Shown in pieces: positions 54,430 through 64,000 of a stretch of 64,000 nucleotides of DNA (its first letter is position 1; every line of letters starts with the position of its first letter). Source of the DNA: Planctomycetia bacterium (GTDB taxonomy: Bacteria; Planctomycetota; Planctomycetia; Gemmatales; HRBIN36); contig JAEUIE010000036.1 in assembly GCA_016795155.1 (NCBI GenBank), positions 94,861 through 158,860 on the forward strand. The letters are read 5' to 3'. The notes under the pieces were generated by a model. It searched no databases, was not told the DNA's origin, and saw only the letters and a program-made list of their open reading frames with translations. Position numbers and translations under genes: made by a program.

Positions 54430-55965
54430 ATGTTGTTGCGCATGCCTGCTATGCTTGGCCTGTTGGTTGTGCTATCTCTTGGACATTCGGCATGGGCACA
54501 AAGACCCGACGATGTGCTCAACAAACTACCCGATTGGGCCAACGCTCTCGTGGTGGTTGATTATCGTGGCATACTGGCGAGCCCGCTCGCTCAAAAAGAA
54601 GGATGGGAAAAGCTCCCCGCTGCCGATACGCTCGGCACATCTCTGCCATACCTGAAAAATACTCACACAGCCTGGCTGGCGGCACATCTGGAACCAGGAA
54701 CGCTTCGCAGTCAGAACGATCTGGTGATCATCCGTGGCGGGCCGTTTCCCGCCGTGAAAGAACTGGTGAAGCTGGAAAATGGAATGGAAGAGCAGATCGG
54801 CTCGGTTCCCGCTATCCTTACTGCCCGCAATGCCTATATCCTGGCGCTCAGCGATTCCGAAGTGGCAGTGAACAGCCCCGCAAATCGGCAGAATTCTGCA
54901 CGCTGGCTGCAGTTCAGCAGGAACAATCAGTCTCCCGTTATTGCCGATTACCTGCAGCAGGCCGCTGCATCCCTCAAAGATGGCTATCACATCATCATCA
55001 GCATTGATCTGCATGATGCCATTGATCCGCATCTGGTCAGGCGTTTCCTTGCTCAGTCGACGTTGCTCAAAGACAAGAAAGTCAATATCGATGCCCTGGT
55101 CAGAGTGCTCACCAGTTCGCGTGGTATCCGCATTGGCGTCCGGTTTGATCAGACCATCAAGGCCACGCTCGCCGGTGATTTTTCCGAGAACATCAGCGAA
55201 GTTTCCAAAGTGCTGCCGGGCCTGGTGCTGAGTGCCCTGGAGGAAATGGGCGGCGAACTGGAGGAATTTCCTGCAGCTTCCGCTGCGATTGAAAACAAGT
55301 CATTTCTCATTACCAGTACGCTATCCACCCAGGCGTTACGCAAGGTCATGCGGCTGGTAACGCCTTTCAGCGGTGCCGTGCTCGCTCCTCGCGATGTGCC
55401 TATCAAAGGCCCCGATCAACTCGTGCAGAACAGCCAGAAGTATTTCAAGCAGATGCGTGACCTGGCCAATGAAGCAAACTCCATCGCCGAAAGACGCAAC
55501 GACATGATCCTGGCGGCCCAGCGGTACGACAAGGCGGCACGACTGATTGACCAACTCCCCGTGGGTGGAGTAGACGAAGAATTGGTTGCATTTTCCAACA
55601 CGATGAGTTCCAGGCTGCGGGCCATTGCAGATGCGCTGCGCTCAGCGATTCTCGAAGCCAATGCCGTGGAAGGTGGCAAACGCAAAAACGTCCAGGTCAT
55701 TCCCGGAACCTACATGGGTTTTACCCTGGGCCCGTGGAATCCCGATAACCCCGGCGACCCCTTTTCACCCGGCGGACTCTGGTACAGGCCAATGTTCACC
55801 CCACCTACGGTTAACGTGCAGACCAATTATCCAGAAATCTATGCCAGGCAGTTGGAAGTGCTGGCCGTAGGCGCCAAGAAACGCCTCGAACTCTGGCGAC
55901 AACTCAGCGACGAAACCGCCAACATGCGCAAGAAATTGTCGATCAAGCACAATGTGGATTTTTGA
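54430..55965 (+). CDS. Secreted protein of unknown function
   Basis: 511 residues from the ATG at 54430 (GGGAG at 7 bases); the signal peptide MLLRMPAMLGLLVVLSLGHSAWAQ starts there. The mature sequence (DDVLNKLPDWANALVVVDYRGILASPLAQ, HTAWLAAHLEPGT, KDGYHIIISIDLHDAIDPHLVRRFLAQST) has the same opening type (short helix, then ANALVVVDYRGIL..SPLA) as other large planctomycete secreted proteins. A later helical stretch (LANEANSIAERRNDMILAAQRYDKAARLI) is followed by a Gly/Pro-rich tail and a helical end. No family recognised. Sits after a strong terminator, so independently transcribed. Confidence 0.75.
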   Translation: MLLRMPAMLGLLVVLSLGHSAWAQRPDDVLNKLPDWANALVVVDYRGILASPLAQKEGWEKLPAADTLGTSLPYLKNTHTAWLAAHLEPGTLRSQNDLVIIRGGPFPAVKELVKLENGMEEQIGSVPAILTARNAYILALSDSEVAVNSPANRQNSARWLQFSRNNQSPVIADYLQQAAASLKDGYHIIISIDLHDAIDPHLVRRFLAQSTLLKDKKVNIDALVRVLTSSRGIRIGVRFDQTIKATLAGDFSENISEVSKVLPGLVLSALEEMGGELEEFPAASAAIENKSFLITSTLSTQALRKVMRLVTPFSGAVLAPRDVPIKGPDQLVQNSQKYFKQMRDLANEANSIAERRNDMILAAQRYDKAARLIDQLPVGGVDEELVAFSNTMSSRLRAIADALRSAILEANAVEGGKRKNVQVIPGTYMGFTLGPWNPDNPGDPFSPGGLWYRPMFTPPTVNVQTNYPEIYARQLEVLAVGAKKRLELWRQLSDETANMRKKLSIKHNVDF

Positions 55966-55991
55966 TTTTTGGAACCTGTCGAAAACTGTGG

Positions 55992-56021
55992 CAGGGTTAT
56001 TCGGTACCCCGAATGACCCTG
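55992..56021. repeat. Palindromic hairpin between convergent genes
   Basis: CAGGGTTATTCGG (55992-56004) pairs with CCGAATGACCCTG (56009-56021), one G-T wobble, loop TACC. No T-tract follows. Located 26 bases after the preceding plus-strand gene and 38 bases before the end of the minus-strand gene. Confidence 0.65.
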
Positions 56022-56058
56022 TAGACATGCAGAATGGTCGCGTATTTGGACTACTTGT

Positions 56059-56664
56059 TCACGGAATCTTACGACACTTTTGTAATTGTCGAAAAGTTAA
56101 TTGAGTGGAAGACAACTTACGTTTGCAAATTATGTCAGGTTTGAGAATCGCGTTGCGCCTTGCCCAGAATTCAAGAGATGCGAATGGGTAAGATAACCTT
56201 GAGAATGTTCCAATGTTGACCCCATCCGTCACATCAATCGCCACATGGACTACAGTAAGCAGAATGGTATTCGGGTGTTGATACACTTTGGCATTTAATT
56301 TGTCGAAGCTTCCTATGGCTCTCTTCGTTTCCAGAAATTGTTCCGCATGTGCTTTGTCATATAAGCCTGAATCATGAAATGCATACATACTGACATCAGT
56401 CATTACTGCTCCTGCATTGATTAAAAAATACACGACGCAGAAGCAGTGGTATGTATCAGATTGCACGATGGCATCATAATAATGAACATCGTTGAATATG
56501 ATCGTCGTTGCCTTCCTGTAAACAGCAATCCGATAGTTTGGCGTGATTTTCTTAAGGCACATCTGATAGAGGTTCTCTTTTTTCGTTTCAGTAATTTGCA
56601 CAGTATCAAAATCTGCCAACAAGGCGTTGTTCATGGCATCGATTGGGATTAACAGATTGACCAT
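56059..56664 (-). CDS. Hypothetical protein, low GC
   Basis: 201 residues from the ATG at 56664 (TTG at 56679 also open). No signal, membrane segment or known motif; the middle (YQMCLKKITPNYRIAVYRKATTIIFNDVHYYDAIVQSDTYHCFCVVYFLINAGAVM) reads as mixed alpha/beta. Base composition looks more AT-rich than the neighbouring genes, and the codons are correspondingly different, so it may be a recent acquisition. It is flanked by other intact genes and a palindrome, but no mobility gene. The frame is long and unbroken, so coding is likely but not proven. Confidence 0.5.
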   Translation of the reverse strand: MVNLLIPIDAMNNALLADFDTVQITETKKENLYQMCLKKITPNYRIAVYRKATTIIFNDVHYYDAIVQSDTYHCFCVVYFLINAGAVMTDVSMYAFHDSGLYDKAHAEQFLETKRAIGSFDKLNAKVYQHPNTILLTVVHVAIDVTDGVNIGTFSRLSYPFASLEFWARRNAILKPDIICKRKLSSTQLTFRQLQKCRKIP

Positions 56665-56746
56665 GATTATTTCGCACAACGTTTTTTGTGTTCTAAGGCA
56701 GATAATCCTTGCATCATCAAGTGGATAGGTCTGTGTGCCACATTCA

Positions 56747-59700
56747 TCACTGCATCAGTTTCCTCACTCGTTCACGTATGCCCTCAGGCCACTGTACCGA
56801 CTGCTTCCGCAACTGCTGCTTCAACTTATCATTGAAGTCGCTAGGTTTCACGGTTCCCGCATCTGTCTGCTTGAGCACCAGTTCAAACCGTTGCGGGCTG
56901 CGCATCATGCCGATCAGGGCCAGTTCCCGGTTTTCTCCCTTTAAATGGGAAAAAGCCTGAGCGATCAGTTCTTCTGCTTCAGCAGTAGGAACGTCAACCA
57001 AGCCACTTACGGCGCCCATCTGCATTTCATCATTGCCTCCCGCAGGCAGATACTTTTTCAAGTTCCGTATCGCCAGTTCCGGCTTATCCAGGGCAATAAT
57101 ACGCAGGGCATCGTAGCGTGTGCCAGTATGCACCTTTTCGTTGTGTGCCATGACATGTGATTCCTTCAACACCCATCGCCAGCGTGCCTGTCTATCGGGC
57201 GAATCGATCAGTTTTTTCAACTGTTCATGAGGCCACAAATCAACCAGGCCGTGTCCGTTGATGACTCCACCGCCAATGACGACTGCCTGCCAGTCACGCA
57301 GTTTGTCTCCTTCTTTAGGCATCGCCATATCCATGATGCGCTGCACGATAGCGAAATCATTTTTCTTCGCTGCTGCGATGGCAACACGCCAGATCCACGG
57401 AATGCGTCGGTATTCTTCCTTCAAATCATCAGGCATATCCTTCGTCATGGCAACCAGCAGTTCAGGAGCCAGCGACAGGTTATCCTCAATCGTCTTTTGC
57501 CGATCTTTATCTGATAGCTTGTCGTTCAAAATCTGCTGGGCAATCGCATTCACGTCTGGTTTCTCCCGCGAAGTTCCTTCCGCCAGGTTCAGTCGATGTT
57601 CGGCTGGTGCAATATAAACGGTGCGCAAATCCATCAGGGCGCCTTTGAGAGGCCCAGCCGGTCGCAGCTTCACCCGCTGTACGCCCGCCTGAAGTTCAAT
57701 AGCCAGGGCAACACGCACCCGCAGGTACGATGACCAGCCTCCCGTGCCAGCCACTTCATGGTTCACCGTCGTGCTGCCTATTTCCAGCACATAGGGATTG
57801 CCCGCATTGTCGTTGGCACAGGCCCAGTCGAAGTAGACATCGTATTCGCCTTTGACAGGCACATCAATTGTCCACGAGACGTAGTCCTTGGCATCATGCC
57901 AGTAGCCGATGTTCTGATAGTCTTTTTCGAACGTGATATCCTTGCCGTAGATTTCCGCCTGCTCCGCTTTCAAAGTGTGAACACTATTGACCGGTAGAAT
58001 CACCCCGGCTGGCGTGTTGCCTGCCAGCACCTTGTAATTGGCCCGCAGGCTGGCCAGGTAGGCAATCAAGTCGCTCATCGCCGCGGGGTTGATTTCCTTT
58101 TCCAGCCCCTCGGGCATGAGCGATTTGCCACTCGCTTTGATTTCTTCAATCTCCGAACGGAGCAGCGTTTCCTGCCTGCCTTCCTTGCCTTTGAGCGTGA
58201 TGGCATTGCCCGATTCACTGCTCAACAGACCGGTGATGGTGCGTCCTTCCTTGGTGACGCAGACATATTCCACATATCGATTGTCAAGGTTCTTGTTAGG
58301 ATCGAGAATTTCCTGCAGAAGGAATTCGTGCGTTCGATTGGCGAGTGCCGTCAAGTCCGGGCCAACCGCATGCCCCTGTTCGCCCAGTTGATGACATACT
58401 GAACAGGTCTTGGTGAATACTTCTTTGCCGTGCTGAACATTTCCCTTCTTGCTGATCGCCTGGGAATACTCGGCAATCAGCCCGGCACGGTTGGACGAAA
58501 CCTGACTGAAAAGTTGCTCTGCTTTCTGCCTGATGGCATCTTTCCGCGAGAGCAGCAACCGTTGCCTGCTGCTGGCATCTATCTGCGATACCGCGATCAG
58601 TTTCTTCTCGACAGCTTCCAGCAGATCCCTCTGCCATTCCTCCCGGCTCAACATCAAATCGACGAGTTGAGAGCGAATGGCTGGTGAAAAGACATGCCAG
58701 GAAACCAGCATCAGCATCATATTACCCGAATTCATATTTTTAGCCAGCACGGCAAACGCCGCCTGCTGTAATGCCGGGGTCTGATTCTGATGCAACAGTG
58801 AAAACAGCAGTGAACGGGATTCATTCAGATTATCATCCTTTTGACCTGATCCCATGATAATCGAAAGCGCCGCCAGTCGATCTGTTTCGGGAGTGGATTC
58901 ATTCTTCACCAGCGCCCGTGCAGCACGATACATGGGTTGCAGCAGCGCCTGGTGTTCTTGACTGACCGTTGCTGCCTTCAATACGGGCAACGACGCGACG
59001 GCACGATATTGCCAGGTGGCATAGCCCTTGTCGCTTGGAACCGCGAGTCGCTTCAGCATGTTGTTGCCTGCGGTTTGCGGGTCTGCTGTGAGAGTTGCAA
59101 TCAACTGCATCATCAGTTCCGGCGAAGCTTTGCCCTGATGCGCAGCCTGGATCATGGCTGTTAAGAAGGTATCGCCATGTTCAGGTCGCAAACTACTGAA
59201 CACCGCTGCCCGCAGATAAGCATCGTCGGGATGCGTCAGCAGAATGGAAGCCAGTTGGTTACCGCCTTCACCCTTGAAGTGAGAACCGAGCGTCCAGGCC
59301 ATCTGCATCAGAACAGGGACCGATTCCTTGCTCAACCGTTCATTTGTTACGCTATCCAGCAGCCCGTTTAATGCAGGCAATTTTTCCGCCAGCCGCCAGC
59401 CGGTTTTGCGTACTGCTTCATGGCTATCGGTAATGGCTGAGCGAATCATCCCGGCATCGAGCTTGCCTAGCAACGCCAGTGTTGAGAGCAACTGCACTTT
59501 TACCTCAGGTAATTTGGGCAGTTGCCATTCGAAGGAAGTTTTCATTTGCGAATCTGACTTGTTCCACAGCAGTTGCATCATCGCCAGGTCGCGCTGTGTA
59601 CCATTCGGCGAATACAGTGCTCCAATCAACTGAGCTGTATCCATGCGATCAAACCGGGGAACAGCATGCGCTTTGCCGTTGGCTGGCTTGATACGGAAGA

Positions 59701-62329
59701 TGCGGCCCATGGTGCTGCCCGCCCGCACATCGAGCTTTGCTAAATCTGCTGGCGGTATCCAGATCGGGTGCTCAATCACCAGGCGGTGCATGTCAACAAT
59801 CCAGATGCAGCCGTCAGGTCCAGTTCGCATCTGTACCGGCCTGAACCAGTTGTCGATGCTACCCAGGAATTCAAAGTTAGGTTCATCAGCAGGACGTTGG
59901 CCGGTGAACGTAGCGCCCTGTTGTTGAAGCTGCAACCGATGTACGATCAGATTGACTGGTTCGCAGGTGAAAAGCTGCCCTTTAAGTGATTCGCCCAGCA
60001 AGGTATCGCGATAAACCCCCAGTCCGCATGCTGCCGTCGGCCAGCCCGGCGGGCCGGAGAGTTCAAACAGTTGCACTTGCGAACGCAACGGAAACAGACG
60101 GTTGGCGTTGTTGCCTGTGGGCAGAAAGATGCTGTTGGCAGGTGGTTTCACCGAAGCATTTCGCGACAGATAATGATCAGCAATCGGATAATGCCGGGCC
60201 AGCACCGTGTTATCGCAGCCGAACCAGTTGTCGAAATCATCGCGTACCCGGCCTTGCTGTGTTTGGCCAGTTGCAGGTTCCAGTTCGCCGGTATCGGGTT
60301 TGATTCGAAAATCGCGATTGCCCAGGGCATAGGTTTTGCCATTGAAACTCTTGATGTTGCCACCAAAGAGACCGCAGGAACCATAGACCCACCCATCGAG
60401 TCCATACTCCAAGCTGTTGACTCGTGCCTGGAAATTGTGCGTGCCGAACCCTGAATAGAGTTTCTTCACGACATCCGCTTTGCCATCGGAATCGGTATCT
60501 TCGGCATAAAGAATATCGGGAGCAGCACAAACCAACACACCCTTGCGCCAGGCAGTCACCCCAGTAGGGTAGGGGATGTTATCAAGGAACACAATGCCCT
60601 TGTCATACTTGCCATCGCCGTTGGTGTCTTCGAGTATGCGAATGCGTCCGCCTCCTTTTTTTGGTCTATTTTCGCGCTTCACGTACTCAACCTTTTGGAG
60701 CGATTCTTTGGGATTAACAATCTTTATTTCTTGTGATTCAGCCCCCGCCGGATAATCCCCCATCTCCGCTACCCATAGCCGCCCATCAACACCAAATGAA
60801 ATGGCTACCGGATCAACCACCAGCGGCTCACAGGCCACCAACTCTACTGTGTACTTCGGGTCAACTTTAATTACCGCACCCGATTGTTGCGCAGACATCG
60901 GCCTGGTTCCCGCCAGCTTGGTTACATCATCATAAGGTGGCGAAAATGCAGGCAGCTGTTCTTTGACGGTTTTGATAATCTTGTCTTCCACTCCACTCGC
61001 AAGAGGCGACGACAGATTGTAATAAACCATCGCGCCGCCACCTTCATAACCGCCTTCTTTCAGAATGCGTTCACTAGGGATGTAGCAGGGCACGTGATTG
61101 GAATAGGCATTCACCCAAAGCCTTTGTGCGTGCAGTTCCTGCTTCAGACGCAAGGCATAGTCCACCACCACTTCACCAGGCAGGAACACCATCGCAAGAT
61201 CGTTGCCAAAGCTCCACGTCTGCACCGAATAGGGAATCTCGGCAGGCAACTTCTCACCCTTGGCCAACCGTTCGAGACACATGCGAGCCTGATAGCCTAC
61301 CGCATCATTCTTCTTGGCCCGTTCCTGCAAGGTCTGCTCGCTGGGCAAAGCACTCAAAGGCAGAGTGAACGTGTCATACTTGCTGACAATCTTTCCGGGG
61401 AGCGGCGCGAGGAAGCCGTTGAGCATCCGCTTCACTTCTGCTGCAACGAAGCCGCCCTGTTTTTCTGCGTATTCGATTTTGTCCTGCCGATCCGCCCGCT
61501 CCGGGTTGCTGTCGGCACCACAGCCAATGGATACCAGAGTGATGCAGCCTGGATTTTCTTCCTCCAGGAACTGTGCTGCATACCCCGCCCAGTCGCCGGT
61601 GATTTTGTTCAGCGACATGGTGGTGCAATGGCAAGCGTAATTCACCCAGATCGCCCGCAACTTCCCCGCCTCATCCCGCACCGCCATGACTGGCAGATCA
61701 TGATCAACAGGCAGTTTTCCCCTCTCACCTCCGGGGAGAGGGGCCAGGGGTGAGGCGTTCGACCCATAAACCGACGGCGTCTGCAACGCAGCAGGCCGCC
61801 GATTACGGGCAAACCCGGCGAACCCAATGCCCCACGATAAGTGGGAATTCTGCCTGTTCTTCCACGCCTGTTCCGCAACCGTCAGCATCTTCTCCTGCAG
61901 TTCCTGAGTGAACTGGTCAATCCGTTTCTGATGGTCTTCAGGCACTGCCACCCCAAAAAGCGTTGTCAGGTAACCACCCACCATCGGTGCAGTGTGCGTA
62001 TGCGTCACCGTTACCGCCAGCCTATCGCGTGGCAGCCCCAGTTTCTGTTTCAACTGCTCAGCAAACTTTTCCACAAACTCATGCGACAAACCGCACACAT
62101 CTACCGCCAGCACCATCACCGGTTCCTTGTCGCCAATCACCATAGCCTTGGCATAGATCTTCTGAAGCACACCTTCCGATTCCGTGCGACGGAAACCATA
62201 TCCCGACAATCGCACCGGATAACTCGGCGTAATGTCAACCTTGGCTACGCCAACAGGAACTGTAGCAGGCTGTGCCAGACTGATTTCGGGAAAGACAAAA
62301 ACTAAAAACGACAACAACAGACAACGCAT
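56747..62329 (-). CDS. Giant secreted fusion: ceramidase-like, PVC dehydrogenase, HEAT, cytochrome c, CBM-like
   Basis: 1860 residues with signal peptide. About 20-475: neutral ceramidase-like domain ([47 protein letters not shown] with zinc/catalytic residues). About 480-870: PVC-type membrane-bound dehydrogenase propeller ([44 protein letters not shown]). About 870-1290: HEAT-like helices. About 1295-1430: c-type cytochrome domain with CSVCH and [35 protein letters not shown]. About 1440-1580: carbohydrate-binding-like beta sandwich ([36 protein letters not shown]). Rest helical. A palindromic repeat is embedded in frame near 191-204. It may couple hydrolysis of an amide-lipid or sugar with electron transfer; this is inference. 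Confidence 0.88.
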   Translation of the reverse strand: MRCLLLSFLVFVFPEISLAQPATVPVGVAKVDITPSYPVRLSGYGFRRTESEGVLQKIYAKAMVIGDKEPVMVLAVDVCGLSHEFVEKFAEQLKQKLGLPRDRLAVTVTHTHTAPMVGGYLTTLFGVAVPEDHQKRIDQFTQELQEKMLTVAEQAWKNRQNSHLSWGIGFAGFARNRRPAALQTPSVYGSNASPLAPLPGGERGKLPVDHDLPVMAVRDEAGKLRAIWVNYACHCTTMSLNKITGDWAGYAAQFLEEENPGCITLVSIGCGADSNPERADRQDKIEYAEKQGGFVAAEVKRMLNGFLAPLPGKIVSKYDTFTLPLSALPSEQTLQERAKKNDAVGYQARMCLERLAKGEKLPAEIPYSVQTWSFGNDLAMVFLPGEVVVDYALRLKQELHAQRLWVNAYSNHVPCYIPSERILKEGGYEGGGAMVYYNLSSPLASGVEDKIIKTVKEQLPAFSPPYDDVTKLAGTRPMSAQQSGAVIKVDPKYTVELVACEPLVVDPVAISFGVDGRLWVAEMGDYPAGAESQEIKIVNPKESLQKVEYVKRENRPKKGGGRIRILEDTNGDGKYDKGIVFLDNIPYPTGVTAWRKGVLVCAAPDILYAEDTDSDGKADVVKKLYSGFGTHNFQARVNSLEYGLDGWVYGSCGLFGGNIKSFNGKTYALGNRDFRIKPDTGELEPATGQTQQGRVRDDFDNWFGCDNTVLARHYPIADHYLSRNASVKPPANSIFLPTGNNANRLFPLRSQVQLFELSGPPGWPTAACGLGVYRDTLLGESLKGQLFTCEPVNLIVHRLQLQQQGATFTGQRPADEPNFEFLGSIDNWFRPVQMRTGPDGCIWIVDMHRLVIEHPIWIPPADLAKLDVRAGSTMGRIFRIKPANGKAHAVPRFDRMDTAQLIGALYSPNGTQRDLAMMQLLWNKSDSQMKTSFEWQLPKLPEVKVQLLSTLALLGKLDAGMIRSAITDSHEAVRKTGWRLAEKLPALNGLLDSVTNERLSKESVPVLMQMAWTLGSHFKGEGGNQLASILLTHPDDAYLRAAVFSSLRPEHGDTFLTAMIQAAHQGKASPELMMQLIATLTADPQTAGNNMLKRLAVPSDKGYATWQYRAVASLPVLKAATVSQEHQALLQPMYRAARALVKNESTPETDRLAALSIIMGSGQKDDNLNESRSLLFSLLHQNQTPALQQAAFAVLAKNMNSGNMMLMLVSWHVFSPAIRSQLVDLMLSREEWQRDLLEAVEKKLIAVSQIDASSRQRLLLSRKDAIRQKAEQLFSQVSSNRAGLIAEYSQAISKKGNVQHGKEVFTKTCSVCHQLGEQGHAVGPDLTALANRTHEFLLQEILDPNKNLDNRYVEYVCVTKEGRTITGLLSSESGNAITLKGKEGRQETLLRSEIEEIKASGKSLMPEGLEKEINPAAMSDLIAYLASLRANYKVLAGNTPAGVILPVNSVHTLKAEQAEIYGKDITFEKDYQNIGYWHDAKDYVSWTIDVPVKGEYDVYFDWACANDNAGNPYVLEIGSTTVNHEVAGTGGWSSYLRVRVALAIELQAGVQRVKLRPAGPLKGALMDLRTVYIAPAEHRLNLAEGTSREKPDVNAIAQQILNDKLSDKDRQKTIEDNLSLAPELLVAMTKDMPDDLKEEYRRIPWIWRVAIAAAKKNDFAIVQRIMDMAMPKEGDKLRDWQAVVIGGGVINGHGLVDLWPHEQLKKLIDSPDRQARWRWVLKESHVMAHNEKVHTGTRYDALRIIALDKPELAIRNLKKYLPAGGNDEMQMGAVSGLVDVPTAEAEELIAQAFSHLKGENRELALIGMMRSPQRFELVLKQTDAGTVKPSDFNDKLKQQLRKQSVQWPEGIRERVRKLMQ
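61719..61757 (-). repeat. REP-like palindromic repeat, in frame inside the giant fusion gene
   Basis: On the minus strand this reads CCTCACCCCTGGCCCCTCTC followed by CCCGGAGGTGAGAGGGG. It encodes [15 protein letters not shown] in an otherwise conserved ceramidase-like domain. It belongs to the family found at 23665-23700 in the sigma factor gene. Confidence 0.7.
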
Positions 62330-62423
62330 GGCTGGAATTCCAAACTGGTAGGATGCTGTACTGTATCAGAGTGAAATCAAAGTACAAGTTTTTCATATCC
62401 TACCTTTTTGACCCCTGCCCCCA

Positions 62424-62440
62424 GACCCCTCACCCCTATA
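62424..62440 (+). repeat. REP-like fragment upstream of xylA
   Basis: GACCCCTCACCCCTATA lies in the C-rich leader before xylA (CCTGCCCCCAGACCCCTCACCCC). It matches the CCTCACCCC start of the other two copies but is a fragment; ordinary low-complexity DNA is possible. Confidence 0.35.
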
Positions 62441-62478
62441 TCCTTCACCTAAACGAACAACCCCGAAGAGATCGAATC

Positions 62479-63792
62479 ATGACCTACTTCCCCGAAGTTC
62501 CCACCAAAATCCAGTACGAAGGTCCCACGAGCAAGAACCCGCTCAGCTTCAAGCACTACAAGGCTGACGAAGTCGTTGACGGCAAGACCATGCACGACTG
62601 GTTCCGCTTCGCCGTCTCCTACTGGCACACCTTCAGAGGGCAGGGGGCTGATCCGTTCGGCCCAGGCTGTGCCGTGCGCCCCTGGGAAGATGGCACCGAC
62701 AGCGTCGAGATGGCCCAGAAGCGCGTACGTGTCGCCTTCGAGTTCCTGCAAAAGCTCGGCGTCAGCTTCTACTGCTTCCACGACCGTGATGTCGCCCCCG
62801 AAGGCAAGAACCTCGCTGAGTGCAACAAAAACCTGGATGCCGTCGTCAAGGTGCTGAAGGAAGAACAGCAGCGCACCGGCATTAAGCTCCTCTGGGGCAC
62901 CGCCAATCTTTTCAGCAACAAACGCTACGTCCACGGCGCTGCCACCAGCCCCAACGCCGACGCCTTCGCCTACGCCGCCGCCCAGGTGAAGAAGGCGATG
63001 GAAGTGACACACGACCTCGGCGGTTCCGGCTACACCTTCTGGGGCGGCCGCGAAGGGTACAGCAACCTCTACAACACCGACATGAAGCGGGAGTTGGACC
63101 ACCTGGGTAGGTTTCTCAATCTAGCCGTCGACTACAAGAAAAAGATCGGCTTCACCGGCCAGTTCTACATCGAACCCAAGCCCAAGGAACCGACCGTCCA
63201 CCAGTACGACTTCGACGCCGCCAGTTGCATCGCCTTCCTCAAGACCTACGGCCTCGATAAAGACTTCAAGCTCAACATCGAAACCAACCACGCCACCCTG
63301 GCCGGCCACACCATGTTCCACGAGATGCAGTACGCCAGCCAGTACGGCTTCTTAGGCAGCATCGACGCCAACCGCGGCGACCTGCTCCTCGGCTGGGACA
63401 CCGACCAGTTCCCCACCGATATCTATCTGACCACCACCTGCATGCTAGTCGTCCTCCAACAAGGCGGCTTCGGCACCGGCGGCATCAACTTCGACGCCAA
63501 GGTCAGACGAGAAAGCTTCGAACCAGTAGATTTGTTCCACGCCCACATCGGCGGCATGGACGCCTTCGCACGAGGCCTCAAGATCGCAAGCCAGATGCGC
63601 AAAGACGGCGCCTTCTCCAAGTTCATCAAAGACCGCTACGCTTCCTGGGATGGTGGTATTGGTGCGACTATCGAGAAGGGTGCAGCCAAGTTCGAAGACC
63701 TGGAGAAGTACATGCTCGACAAGGGCGACGCCACCCCCAACACCAGCGGCCGCCAGGAGCATTTGGAGAATGTGTTTAATCAGTACCTGTAA
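62479..63792 (+). CDS. xylA: Xylose isomerase
   Basis: Interconverts xylose and xylulose (also glucose and fructose), with two divalent metals, in the cytoplasm. 437 residues from the ATG at 62479, preceded by GAAGAGATC; upstream codons in the longer frame are not coding. Motifs: [12 protein letters not shown] with the catalytic His, [29 protein letters not shown] with the metal-binding Glu and following Lys, [17 protein letters not shown], and [21 protein letters not shown] with metal-binding Asp residues. Class II length and layout. Codons from 62479 to about 63640 are strongly C-ending, unlike the rest of the window, with more mixed use at the 3' end. Confidence 0.95.
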   Translation: MTYFPEVPTKIQYEGPTSKNPLSFKHYKADEVVDGKTMHDWFRFAVSYWHTFRGQGADPFGPGCAVRPWEDGTDSVEMAQKRVRVAFEFLQKLGVSFYCFHDRDVAPEGKNLAECNKNLDAVVKVLKEEQQRTGIKLLWGTANLFSNKRYVHGAATSPNADAFAYAAAQVKKAMEVTHDLGGSGYTFWGGREGYSNLYNTDMKRELDHLGRFLNLAVDYKKKIGFTGQFYIEPKPKEPTVHQYDFDAASCIAFLKTYGLDKDFKLNIETNHATLAGHTMFHEMQYASQYGFLGSIDANRGDLLLGWDTDQFPTDIYLTTTCMLVVLQQGGFGTGGINFDAKVRRESFEPVDLFHAHIGGMDAFARGLKIASQMRKDGAFSKFIKDRYASWDGGIGATIEKGAAKFEDLEKYMLDKGDATPNTSGRQEHLENVFNQYL

Positions 63793-64000
63793 GCAGGACA
63801 GCACCCACAAGCAGATGGCTTCAGGCCCAAAGGGCCGAGACAAGATAGCCCAGGGCGCTAGAGCTTTTTGCGTCATGCAACGTAAGTCCTTAATTGTCCG
63901 TGCCGTTTGAGTGCTGTAAGGACAAGTTTGGCTTGCACAAAACGATGGACGCGTCGGTGGCCGCGTACCCAGGCGGGGAGGCAGGTTAGTCCGCCTCCCC
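63793..64000. other. Repeat-like sequence downstream of xylA
   Basis: Contains the hairpins GGCCC-AAA-GGGCC (63824-63836) and GCCC-A-GGGC (63848-63856) in the stretch GGGCCGAGACAAGATAGCCC. GAGCTTTTTG follows at 63861-63870. The segment at 63975-63982 (GGGGAGGC) pairs with 63993-64000 (GCCTCCCC). No gene is seen. The GGGCCGAGACAAGATAGCCC phrase resembles a dispersed repeat by eye, but that is not proven. Confidence 0.45.

Noticed and set aside
54603..55007. Alternative plus-strand frame inside the secreted protein gene
   Set aside because: Overlaps a gene with signal peptide and ribosome-binding site in another frame.
60884..61753. 289-residue plus-strand frame inside the giant fusion gene
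   Set aside because: Antisense to the conserved ceramidase-like and dehydrogenase region; long only because the complement lacks stops.
62449..63102. Minus-strand 217-residue frame over xylA
   Set aside because: Shadow of strongly C-ending codons in xylA; composition (G/V/A/E rich) is an artefact of the complement.

Overview
The window reads as chromosomal DNA of a planctomycete (Planctomycetota, probably Gemmatales-like, with roughly balanced base composition). The evidence is family content: tandem DUF1501 genes behind a DUF1549/DUF1553 (PSD1-type) cytochrome gene, a PVC-type membrane-bound dehydrogenase/haem-binding fusion, an ECF sigma factor next to a TPR-bearing Ser/Thr kinase, a second kinase with a zinc-finger N-terminus, PQQ-like and sortilin-like propellers, and many secreted proteins of unknown function. 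No phage, plasmid, rRNA or CRISPR array was seen.

Layout. 1-2.2 kb: 3' part of a serine acetyltransferase plus a PQQ-like propeller, ending at a bidirectional terminator shared with a secreted protein (2.3-3.6 kb). 3.7-4.5 kb: overlapping nucleotidyltransferase and small-partner genes. 4.6-7 kb: gyrB. 7.2-10.2 kb: a coupled trio of guaA, a DUF4760-like membrane gene and an ABC-2 permease. 10.3-15.7 kb: two-TM protein, gluzincin-like peptidase, SGNH protein and Y-family polymerase. 16-21.4 kb: zinc-finger kinase, Tat-type TIM-barrel protein and large sortilin-like propeller protein. 21.5-27 kb: LapA-like protein, secreted protein, DUF4347-like His/Cys protein, ECF sigma factor and TPR kinase. 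27-32 kb: tRNA-Ser(GCT), tRNA-Lys(TTT), folC, LarA-like gene, a REP/RAYT element with a frameshifted transposase, FAH-family hydrolase and a small membrane protein. 32-38.7 kb: large secreted protein, purF, small membrane protein, M42 peptidase and greA. 38.7-42 kb: sigma-like factor coupled to an MCE/OmpA-like protein, divergent from a degenerate Hsp70-like protein. 42-47.6 kb: PSD1 plus two DUF1501 genes. 47.7-54.3 kb: DUF1801-type and AhpD-like genes, argH, lysA and a HEAT/pseudo-receiver protein. 54.4-64 kb: two unknown proteins, an 1860-residue ceramidase/dehydrogenase/cytochrome fusion, and xylA.

Housekeeping metabolism (Cys, Arg and Lys synthesis, purines, folate) is scattered singly, not in pathway operons. 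The accessory part is dominated by secreted or envelope proteins and by signalling pairs.

Several families of palindromic repeats are scattered through the window. One family has gone in frame into two genes, one flanks a RAYT-type transposase, and others occupy almost every convergent gene junction. I found no clear new defence or mobile system. The best candidates for undescribed biology are the repeat behaviour, the giant fusion protein, the MCE/OmpA-like plus sigma coupling, and the DUF4347-like gene beside the sigma/kinase pair.
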